A stretch of 49,317 nt of DNA. Origin: Lachnospiraceae bacterium. GTDB taxonomy: Bacteria > Bacillota > Clostridia > Lachnospirales > Lachnospiraceae. Numbering within the stretch: the first letter of the stretch is position 1; every line of letters begins with the position of its first letter. The position numbers and the translations under genes were made by a program. Shown here piece by piece: positions 30,341 to 37,602 of the stretch. Below the pieces are notes generated by a model. That model worked only from the letters and a program-made list of their open reading frames with translations, did not search any database and had not been told where the DNA came from. The stretch covers positions 1-49,317 of the forward strand of contig JAQXXU010000070.1 of NCBI GenBank assembly GCA_029226225.1, read 5' to 3'.

Positions 30341-30837
30341 TGACATTACTGATAGATGATCTGGTCACAGACGGACTGGATTTCGACTATAAGAAAACTG
30401 CTGAAGATGTCGTGAACGAATCACTTCAGATGCTTCACTTCCCGCTTCCGGCGCAGGTGTCACTTTCATTGGTATCAGAGGAAGAGATCCACGTGGAAAA
30501 CCAGCAGTTCCGCCATGTAGACAGACCTACAGACGTGCTTTCTTTCCCGATGCTTGAGTACCCGGCGCCGGGAGATTTTTCATTTATCGAGGATGATGAG
30601 GAGTCAGTCGATCCTGATACAGGAGAGGTAGTACTGGGGGATATAGTGCTCTGCATCCCGCGGGTCCTGTCACAGGCACAGGAGTACGGACACTCAGTCA
30701 GACGAGAGTACGCTTTTCTTATAGCTCACAGCATGCTGCATCTGATGGGGTATGACCATGTGGAGGACGAGGAGAGAAAAGAAATGGAGAGACTTCAGGA
30801 CGAGATCCTTGATCACCTGGGAATCGGAAGGGATTAA
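30340..30837 (+). CDS. ybeY: Endoribonuclease YbeY (rRNA maturation factor)
   Basis: This 165-residue zinc-dependent endoribonuclease takes part in 16S rRNA 3'-end processing and ribosome quality control. The three metal ligands are visible as H130, H134 and H140 in AHSMLHLMGYDH, with the family segment FRHVDRPTDVLSFPM upstream. An acidic insert (about 84-95) precedes the GDIVLCIPR strand. AAGGAG lies just before the ATG, which overlaps the preceding stop (TAATG). The neighbourhood with phoH is the standard one. Confidence 0.96.
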   Translation: MTLLIDDLVTDGLDFDYKKTAEDVVNESLQMLHFPLPAQVSLSLVSEEEIHVENQQFRHVDRPTDVLSFPMLEYPAPGDFSFIEDDEESVDPDTGEVVLGDIVLCIPRVLSQAQEYGHSVRREYAFLIAHSMLHLMGYDHVEDEERKEMERLQDEILDHLGIGRD

Positions 30838-30842
30838 ACACG

Positions 30843-32501
30843 ATGAGCCGTGCAAAAAAAAGTGACGCGAATTTCCTGATGCAAGGTTCGCTTCTCGCAG
30901 TCGCATCTATCATAAGCAGAGTCATAGGACTTCTCTACAGGCTTCCTCTTACCGCCATCATAGGCAAAGAGGGAAATAACTACTACGGCACAGCCTACGA
31001 GATCTATAACCTGATCCTGCTGATATCTTCATACAGTATCCCACTCGCGGTATCGAAACTCGTGGCTACGAGGATGGCACAGGGTCAGTCAAAAAATGCC
31101 TGGAAGGTGCTTAAAGGCTCCCTGATATTTGCTTCGTTAAGCGGCGGAGGATTTGCGCTCGTAGTCTGGTTCGGGGCTGATTTCTTCACGACGAAGCTCC
31201 TTGCCACACCGCTGGCTTCTATCGCGCTAAAAGTCCTGGCTCCAGTTATTTTTCTTGTAGCCATAGCAGGTGTTCTTAGAGGATTTTTCCAGGGACTTAA
31301 CAGCATGATGCCTACAGCCTTATCACAGATAGCAGAGCAGGTCGTAAACGCGATAGTCTCTGTACTGGCGGCCTATCTGCTCTTTGATTACGGTAAAAAG
31401 GTCGGAGCCGTCTTAGGCGACGCTGATGACTATGCTGCAGCCTGGGGTGCAGCAGGCGGAACACTTGGAACAGCCATGGGCGCAGTGGCATCACTGGGAT
31501 TTCTGATATTTACCATATCTTTATACAGGCGCCGCTTCAGAAGAAAAATGCGCCGTGACCACACCAGACACTCGGACAGCTACAAGTCCATCATGTGGCT
31601 TCTGATCACGACTATCATTCCGGTGCTCATGTCCACGACCCTGTATAATATCAGCTCGATAATCGACCAGTCTATATTTAAAAACTTCGCGATCTTCCAG
31701 GGATACAAACAGCATACTATAGATATCTGGTGGGGAGTCTACTCAGGGCAGTACCGTGTCATCATAAATGTCCCCATATCGATAGCTTCTGCTATGGCGT
31801 CATCATCAGTACCGGCGCTAACTACTGCCTACAAAGGCGGAGACATGGATCTGGTGAGAAGCAGGATCCACGCAGCGACCAGATTCATCATGGCTATCGC
31901 ATTTCCGTGCACAGTCGGCATTTTTGTACTCGCGCAGCCTATACAGCGACTGCTTTTCTCCGATACAGACCTGACGTCCGGCTATATGCTCATGGTAGGG
32001 GCGATCTCAGTACTTTTCTATTCGCTTTCTACACTGAGTAACGGCCTGCTTCAGGGAATCGACAAGCTGAAGATCCCGGTAAAGAATGCGGCTATCTCAC
32101 TCGTGGCACAGGCAGGATTTCTGCTCGCAGCCATGCAGTTTTTCAGAGCCAATATCTACGCGGTAATTCTCGCAAATGCTTTCTATGCGTTCCTCATGTG
32201 CCTCTTAAACGGGCTTGCGGTAAATAAGTATTCTGGTACGAAGCAGGATGTGAAGACTACTTTCCTGCTCCCGCTCTTAGGCTCGGTCATCATGGGAATA
32301 GCAGTATATCTGGTGTATAAAGTCATCATGGCCGCAATCGGGAGAAACTCGATAGCTACGATCGTTGCCATACTTGTGGCACTGGTCGTTTACTTTGTGG
32401 TCATGCTTTTACTCGGAGGGATCACCAGAGAGGAGCTTGAAAAAGTGCCTCATGGTAGTAAGCTTATAAGAATAGCAGAGAAGACGCATCTGTTGAAATA
32501 A
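30843..32501 (+). CDS. MOP-superfamily flippase (SpoVB/YtgP/MurJ-like)
   Basis: This 552-residue integral membrane protein has about 14 hydrophobic helices and the family start NFLMQGSLLAVASIISRVIGLLYRLPL. It has the LRGFFQGLNSMMPTALSQIAEQV loop typical of the SpoVB/YtgP branch of the polysaccharide flippase family. Relatives move lipid-linked cell-wall precursors (lipid II) or act in spore cortex formation. The ATG follows the ybeY stop by five bases. Whether it is the main lipid II flippase or a paralogue cannot be decided from one locus, so no symbol is assigned. Confidence 0.88.
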   Translation: MSRAKKSDANFLMQGSLLAVASIISRVIGLLYRLPLTAIIGKEGNNYYGTAYEIYNLILLISSYSIPLAVSKLVATRMAQGQSKNAWKVLKGSLIFASLSGGGFALVVWFGADFFTTKLLATPLASIALKVLAPVIFLVAIAGVLRGFFQGLNSMMPTALSQIAEQVVNAIVSVLAAYLLFDYGKKVGAVLGDADDYAAAWGAAGGTLGTAMGAVASLGFLIFTISLYRRRFRRKMRRDHTRHSDSYKSIMWLLITTIIPVLMSTTLYNISSIIDQSIFKNFAIFQGYKQHTIDIWWGVYSGQYRVIINVPISIASAMASSSVPALTTAYKGGDMDLVRSRIHAATRFIMAIAFPCTVGIFVLAQPIQRLLFSDTDLTSGYMLMVGAISVLFYSLSTLSNGLLQGIDKLKIPVKNAAISLVAQAGFLLAAMQFFRANIYAVILANAFYAFLMCLLNGLAVNKYSGTKQDVKTTFLLPLLGSVIMGIAVYLVYKVIMAAIGRNSIATIVAILVALVVYFVVMLLLGGITREELEKVPHGSKLIRIAEKTHLLK

Positions 32502-32513
32502 AAGGAGAAAACT

Positions 32514-33749
32514 ATGAATGATCTGATAGTGGTAGGAGGCGGAGCGAGCGGTCTCTGCGCAGCGATCGCCGCAAAAAAGGCTGGAGCTTCTGATGTAGTA
32601 GTACTGGAAAAAAATACCGAATTCGGAAAGAAACTTCTGGCTACGGGGAATGGCAGATGTAACTTCACGAACCTTCGCGTAGAAAAAGACTGTTACCATT
32701 CTGATGATATAGACCGGGTGCTAAAGGTCGTCGGCACATTTGATCAGGCTGAAGTCCTTGATTTCATGTGCTCAGTCGGGATAAGCATCGAATACAAACA
32801 CGGCTGGTGTTACCCGAGAAGCATGTCAGCATACTCGGTACAGCAGGCTATTTTATCCTGTGCCAGAAAGCTCGGAGTGAGTCTTAAAGGCGGGAAGAAA
32901 GTCATAGATATAAAGAAAAACGGCGATACCTTTGAGGTACAGGTAGACGGATATACCTATGAATCGAAGAAAGTGATCCTCGCCTGCGGAGGCTATGCAG
33001 ATCCGAAGAGCGGAAGTACAGGAGAGGGTTTCTATATACTGAAGAGAGCAGGAATTCACATAAAGAAACCTCTCCCTGCGCTGGTCCCGCTTGTGATAAA
33101 GAATAACCCATTACAGAAAGCGGCTGGAGTCCGTGTAGATGCTGGAGTATCACTTATAGTTGATGACAGAGAAGTGGCAAGTGACTCAGGAAATCTCCAG
33201 ATCACAGAGTACGGCATATCCGGAATTCCAGTATTTCAGATATCATCAGAGGCAGTAAGAGCCTTAGACGAGGGCAAGCCGGTAAATGTAAAGATTGACT
33301 TTTTCCCGGACTATCCGTCGAATGCGGTAAAGACTCTTTTAGAGCAGTGCGTCACGGAGGCATCACAGAACCTCGATCCGTCAGATCCGGACAAGCTTCT
33401 TCTGATGGGGATTTTTCCGGATAAGCTTGCGGAAGTATTTTCAGAGATGATATCAACTGATGACCTTCATATAGGTGATGTAGATGCATATACAGTCGCC
33501 TATTTCGTAGATAAGATCCTTAACGACTTTGTGCTTGAAGTCTCAGGCCACAAGGGATTCGAGAATGCACAGACTACTTCGGGTGGCGTTACTTTTGACG
33601 AGTTAAATGATGACCTCTCTCTGAAAAAAGTTCCGGGACTCTATATCTGCGGAGAAGAAGTAGATGTAGACGGACTCTGTGGAGGCTATAACCTGCAGTG
33701 GGCATTCTCTTCCGGACATCTCGCAGGAGTCAGCGCGGCAAAGGCATGA
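32514..33749 (+). CDS. HI0933-family NAD(P)/FAD-dependent oxidoreductase (BaiN-like)
   Basis: This 411-residue flavoprotein has a Rossmann FAD loop GGGASG (8-13) and the HI0933 family markers GKKLLATGNGRCNFTN, LACGGYADPKSGSTGEG and the C-terminal CGEEVDVDGLCGGYNLQWAFSSG (read in two parts). Family members are cytoplasmic oxidoreductases of poorly known substrate; one clostridial member (BaiN) has been linked to bile-acid reduction, which should not be assumed here. AAAGGAG precedes the ATG. The stop overlaps the miaA start (ATGA), a pairing often seen in clostridia. Confidence 0.9.
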   Translation: MNDLIVVGGGASGLCAAIAAKKAGASDVVVLEKNTEFGKKLLATGNGRCNFTNLRVEKDCYHSDDIDRVLKVVGTFDQAEVLDFMCSVGISIEYKHGWCYPRSMSAYSVQQAILSCARKLGVSLKGGKKVIDIKKNGDTFEVQVDGYTYESKKVILACGGYADPKSGSTGEGFYILKRAGIHIKKPLPALVPLVIKNNPLQKAAGVRVDAGVSLIVDDREVASDSGNLQITEYGISGIPVFQISSEAVRALDEGKPVNVKIDFFPDYPSNAVKTLLEQCVTEASQNLDPSDPDKLLLMGIFPDKLAEVFSEMISTDDLHIGDVDAYTVAYFVDKILNDFVLEVSGHKGFENAQTTSGGVTFDELNDDLSLKKVPGLYICGEEVDVDGLCGGYNLQWAFSSGHLAGVSAAKA

Positions 33750-34687
33750 AGAAGAAACTAATGATCATAGCCGGCCCTACAGCTGTCGGCAAATCAGAGT
33801 GCTCCATCCAGCTCGCTAAAAAAATAAACGCGTCAGTCATCTCGGCAGATTCGATGCAGGTCTATCGTGGCATGGATATAGGAACCGCGAAGATCACTAA
33901 GCAAGAGATGCAGGGAGTCAGGCATTTCGGGATAGATATCCTGGATCCGACTGAAAACTACGATGTGACAGAATTCGTCGATATGGCACATAAGGCTATG
34001 GATGAGATCTACGCAGACGGGCAGGTGCCGATCATCTGTGGAGGAACAGGGTTCTACATACAGGCCTTAGCCTATGACATAGACTTCGGAGATGAAGAGG
34101 TCGACACAGAGTACCGGAGCCAGCTTCAGGAGTATGCCATCTCTAATGGGCAGGAAGCTCTTCACGAGAAGCTAGGAGAAGTCGACCCTGAGAGCGCAGG
34201 ATCGATCCCGGCCGGGAATGTAAAGCGGGTCATCAGGGCATTAGAGTATTATAAAAATCATGGGGAGAAAATCTCATCACACAACGCCGCAGAACGGCAG
34301 AAGACATCTCCATATGACCTGCGATTTTTCGTGCTGACAGACGACAGGCAGAAGCTCTACGACAGAATAGACACCCGTGTCGATCAGATGATGTCAGAGG
34401 GTTTCTTAGCAGAGGCAGAGCGCATATATCATATCATAGGGGATAAGGACTGCACCGCAGCCAAGGCTATCGGCTATCGTGAGCTCTTCACTTACTTCAG
34501 GGGCGAGTGTACACTCGATGAAGCAGTGACAAAAATAAAGCAGGATACCCGCCACTTCGCGAAGCGCCAGCTGACCTGGTTCCGACGCTACCCGGATGTC
34601 ATCTGGATCGACAGACAGAAGTACCCGACGACAGAGGAGATAGTGGAGTATATGATAAAAAAATACACTCTTGCAAATCCAGCGTGA
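33746..34687 (+). CDS. miaA: tRNA dimethylallyltransferase
   Basis: This 313-residue enzyme transfers a dimethylallyl group to A37 of tRNAs that read UNN codons. The P-loop GPTAVGKS is at 10-17. ISADSMQVYRGMDIGTAK holds the substrate Asp/Ser, and IICGGTGFYIQAL, NVKRVIRALE and DTRHFAKRQLTWFRR are family signatures. The frame is open from 33698, but the ATG at 33746 overlapping the previous stop is the normal start of the family. It is the last gene of the yebC-started block; a new promoter lies over its end. Confidence 0.96.
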   Translation: MKKKLMIIAGPTAVGKSECSIQLAKKINASVISADSMQVYRGMDIGTAKITKQEMQGVRHFGIDILDPTENYDVTEFVDMAHKAMDEIYADGQVPIICGGTGFYIQALAYDIDFGDEEVDTEYRSQLQEYAISNGQEALHEKLGEVDPESAGSIPAGNVKRVIRALEYYKNHGEKISSHNAAERQKTSPYDLRFFVLTDDRQKLYDRIDTRVDQMMSEGFLAEAERIYHIIGDKDCTAAKAIGYRELFTYFRGECTLDEAVTKIKQDTRHFAKRQLTWFRRYPDVIWIDRQKYPTTEEIVEYMIKKYTLANPA

Positions 34688-34699
34688 AGGCTATATGAT
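34671..34699 (+). promoter_or_regulatory. Probable promoter of the Uma2-family gene
   Basis: TTGCAA (34671-34676), a 17-bp spacer and TATGAT (34694-34699) overlap the end of miaA and lie 45 bp before the next ATG. Confidence 0.5.
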
Positions 34700-34743
34700 A
34701 AATGTGTTACTGATAGCTGCGTATATGTACAGGAGGCATGGAT

Positions 34744-35307
34744 ATGGATCAGCAAGTCACTACACCGATGGTTCAGATGAAGACGACTGCATATATAGAG
34801 GCGCTTCCTGAAGGAAAAAGAGCAGAGCTTATAAATGGGAGGGTATATGATATGGGGGCAACTGGGACGGCTCATCAAAGAATAGTTCATGGTCTGGACG
34901 TTATCATCGGAAACTATATAAACAGTAATCATGGGAAGTGTGAGGTTTTTCCTGCACCATTTGCCGTATATATAAATGATGACAAGTGGTCGTATCTGGA
35001 ACCGGATCTGTCTGTGATATGCGCTTCGGAAAAAATCGACGAGAAAGGGTGTCACGGTGCGCCGGACTGGGTCCTGGAAGTGGTTTCACCATCGAGCAGG
35101 CAGATGGATTATATACTGAAACTTATCACATACAGGGCAGCGGGGGTAAGAGAGTACTGGATCATAGATCCAGACAAACAGGTAGTGCTGCTGTATCATT
35201 TTGAGGGTAATGAGTATGGCAGGCAGTATCTTTTTACAGACGATATTCCGGTTGGCATCTATCCGGGGTTTACGATAAATATCGCAGATATGATGGTCAG
35301 GCGATAG
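34744..35307 (+). CDS. Uma2-family (DUF820) putative endonuclease
   Basis: This 187-residue protein has the Uma2/DUF820 layout: RAELINGRVYDM, then YLEPDLSVICA and DWVLEVVSPSS, then KLITYRAAGVREYWIIDP. The PD...E pattern places it in the PD-(D/E)xK nuclease fold. The family is abundant in cyanobacteria and scattered in clostridia, and its biological role is unsettled. I chose the ATG at 34744 because AGGAGG (34731-34736) would sit one base from the other ATG at 34738 but seven from this one. It is a single-gene unit with its own promoter and a terminator after it, in keeping with a mobile or accessory gene, but no mobile element flanks it. Confidence 0.8.
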   Translation: MDQQVTTPMVQMKTTAYIEALPEGKRAELINGRVYDMGATGTAHQRIVHGLDVIIGNYINSNHGKCEVFPAPFAVYINDDKWSYLEPDLSVICASEKIDEKGCHGAPDWVLEVVSPSSRQMDYILKLITYRAAGVREYWIIDPDKQVVLLYHFEGNEYGRQYLFTDDIPVGIYPGFTINIADMMVRR

Positions 35308-35372
35308 TCCAGGACACCTGTTCTGCAAAATGACATTTTCCCCCAAGTGTATATTTAACTGCTACACGAAAT

Positions 35373-35408
35373 CCTCGATTGACTATTTCAATCGAGGGTT
35401 ATTTTTTC
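35373..35408 (+). terminator. Terminator after the Uma2-family gene
   Basis: A perfect 10-bp stem, CCTCGATTGA / TCAATCGAGG, has the loop CTATT. It is followed by TTATTTTTT. The T-run leads straight into the TATAAT at 35409. Confidence 0.88.
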
Positions 35409-35414
35409 TATAAT
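35409..35414 (+). promoter_or_regulatory. Probable -10 element of the MMPL operon
   Basis: A perfect TATAAT begins at the end of the terminator T-run. The -35 at 17 bp would be TTTCAA in the hairpin's right arm, which is weak. The leader to the ATG at 35482 is about 60 nt, and CACTC (35439-35443) could pair with GAGTG (35467-35471) over the ribosome binding site. Confidence 0.5.
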
Positions 35415-35481
35415 ATAGACGGTAAAGAAAGATTTTAGCACTCATACAAGAGGGCTGATAGAAACGGAGTGATTTTTACAA

Positions 35482-37587
35482 ATGCTTAAATTCGGTAAGG
35501 CAGTAGTAAAGAGCAGATTCGTGATACTGATCGTGGGGATACTGCTTCTGATCCCGGCCGGGATCGGTTACATCAACACGAGGGTAAACTACGATATCCT
35601 CTCGTACCTGCCAAAGAACATCGACACGATGAAAGGACAGGACATACTCCTGAAGGACTTCGGAACCGGAGCATACTCGTTCGTCGTCGTCGAGGGAATG
35701 GATAACAAGGATCTGAAAAAAACTGCGGATACCATCTCAGATATCCCGCACGTGAAGAAGGTCCTCTGGTACGGTTCGGTCATGGATATGAATATCCCGA
35801 AGGAAGTCCTTCCAGACAAGGCTTACAAGTTCATCCATAACGCTGATAAGAATTCAGACCTGATGGTCATCCTGTTTGATCAGGGTATGGCCGCGGACGG
35901 TACGATGAAAGCCCTGAACACGATGAACGCGAAGCTGAGTAAGCAGTGCTTTGTATCCGGAATGGCTTCAGTCATAAATGACACGGCGAACCTTTCAGAA
36001 AAAGAGGTCCCGATCTACGTCATCATTGCTGTAGTCCTCTGTCTGATAGTTCTGATGATCACGCTGGATTCGGCATTTGTACCGTTCCTTTTCCTTATTT
36101 CTATAGGAATGGCAGTCATCTACAACCTCGGTACGAACTTCGTCCAGGGACAGATCTCGTACGTGACTCAGGCACTTGCGGCAGTCCTGCAGCTGGGTGT
36201 TACGATGGACTACTCGATTTTCCTGTGGCACAGCTATGAGGAGCAGCAGGAAGTCTTTAAAGAGGATAATAAAACTGCGATGGCACATGCCATTTCGAAA
36301 ACCTTCCTATCTATAGCAGGTTCTTCGACGACTACGATTGCAGGCTTCATAGCTCTCTGCTTTATGAGTTTCCGTATCGGACTTGATCTCGGAGTTGTAA
36401 TGGCAAAGGGTGTTCTGTTCGGGCTGATCTCCTGTGTTACGATCCTGCCGTCACTTATCCTGGTTTTCGACCCGATCGTCAGAAAGACGAACCACAAGGT
36501 CATCATGCCGGATCTCGGAAGAGCAGCCAACTGGATAGTAAAGCACTGCTACGTATTTTTCGTTATATTCCTGGTGCTTTTATTCCCGGCTTTCTATGGA
36601 CAGTCACACACGAAGGTTTACTACGATCTGGCTGGAAAACTTCCTGACTCTATGAAGAGTAAGCAGGCTAATGAAAAAATGAACGAAGAGTTCAAGATGG
36701 GCGCCACCTCTATCATCATAGCGGATGCTGATCTTCCGGCAGAACAGTCGGATAAGATGATAAATGAGATAGAGAAGCTCAAAGGCATAAAGCTTGCTGT
36801 ATCATCTGATTCACTGACAGGACCTATGATCCCATCAGATGTGATCCCGGATGACATAAGAGAAGAGTTAAATAACGGCGACAAGCAGCTGATGATAGTT
36901 ACATCGAAGTATGCTACTGCCACGAGCGCTGTAAATAAGCAGTGTACCCAGATCGAGAAGATCATAAAGAAGTACGATAAATCTGCGATGCTTATAGGTG
37001 AGGCTCCTTGTACTAAGGACCTCGTAAACATCACAAACTCTGATTTCAACCGTGTAAACGCGGTATCGATAATCATCGTGTTCTTCATCATCCTGATTTC
37101 GTTCAGGTCGATCTCGATACCTATCATCCTGGTGGCAGTCATAGAATTCGCTATCTTTATAAATATGGGAATTCCTTACTACACAGGTACGACGCTTCCG
37201 TTCATCGCGAGCATCGTCATCGGAACCATTCAGCTGGGTTCTACCGTAGACTACGCTATCCTGATGACGAACCGTTACAAGTCGAACCGTGCAGCAGGCA
37301 TTGATAAAAAAGAATCCATAACCGATGCGCTTCATGGCTCTATGACTTCTATAGTAGCGTCAGCACTTACATTCTTCGGAGCTACATTCGGAGTCGGACT
37401 TTACTCCGATATCGATATGATCTCATCTCTGTGTAACCTGATGGCAAGAGGAGCTATCATCAGTATGATAGTAGTTATCTTCCTGCTTCCATCGATGTTC
37501 ATGATCTTCGATGGCATCATAGTAAGGACAAGCGCAGGTTTCGGGAAGGCGAAAGAAGCTGTCAGAGCAAAAAAGGTAAGAGCCTGA
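35482..37587 (+). CDS. MMPL/RND-family transporter
   Basis: This 701-residue inner-membrane protein shows the MMPL two-fold repeat. Each half has one N-terminal helix, an outside loop domain, and five clustered helices. The characteristic segments are QLGVTMDYSIFLWHSYEE in the first half and QLGSTVDYAILMTNRYK in the second, both with the helix-4 Asp-Tyr thought to carry protons in this family. Relatives export lipids, siderophores or peptides. The GGAG ribosome site is 12 bases from the ATG. It is the first gene of a two-gene operon; a heptad-repeat secreted protein follows after 15 bases. The substrate is unknown. Confidence 0.88.
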   Translation: MLKFGKAVVKSRFVILIVGILLLIPAGIGYINTRVNYDILSYLPKNIDTMKGQDILLKDFGTGAYSFVVVEGMDNKDLKKTADTISDIPHVKKVLWYGSVMDMNIPKEVLPDKAYKFIHNADKNSDLMVILFDQGMAADGTMKALNTMNAKLSKQCFVSGMASVINDTANLSEKEVPIYVIIAVVLCLIVLMITLDSAFVPFLFLISIGMAVIYNLGTNFVQGQISYVTQALAAVLQLGVTMDYSIFLWHSYEEQQEVFKEDNKTAMAHAISKTFLSIAGSSTTTIAGFIALCFMSFRIGLDLGVVMAKGVLFGLISCVTILPSLILVFDPIVRKTNHKVIMPDLGRAANWIVKHCYVFFVIFLVLLFPAFYGQSHTKVYYDLAGKLPDSMKSKQANEKMNEEFKMGATSIIIADADLPAEQSDKMINEIEKLKGIKLAVSSDSLTGPMIPSDVIPDDIREELNNGDKQLMIVTSKYATATSAVNKQCTQIEKIIKKYDKSAMLIGEAPCTKDLVNITNSDFNRVNAVSIIIVFFIILISFRSISIPIILVAVIEFAIFINMGIPYYTGTTLPFIASIVIGTIQLGSTVDYAILMTNRYKSNRAAGIDKKESITDALHGSMTSIVASALTFFGATFGVGLYSDIDMISSLCNLMARGAIISMIVVIFLLPSMFMIFDGIIVRTSAGFGKAKEAVRAKKVRA

Positions 37588-37602
37588 TTGGAGGAAAAAT
37601 AA

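Noticed and set aside
35439-35471. CACTC/GAGTG pairing that would hide the MMPL ribosome site
   Set aside because: Only five base pairs around a 23-nt loop, too weak to call a regulatory element on its own.
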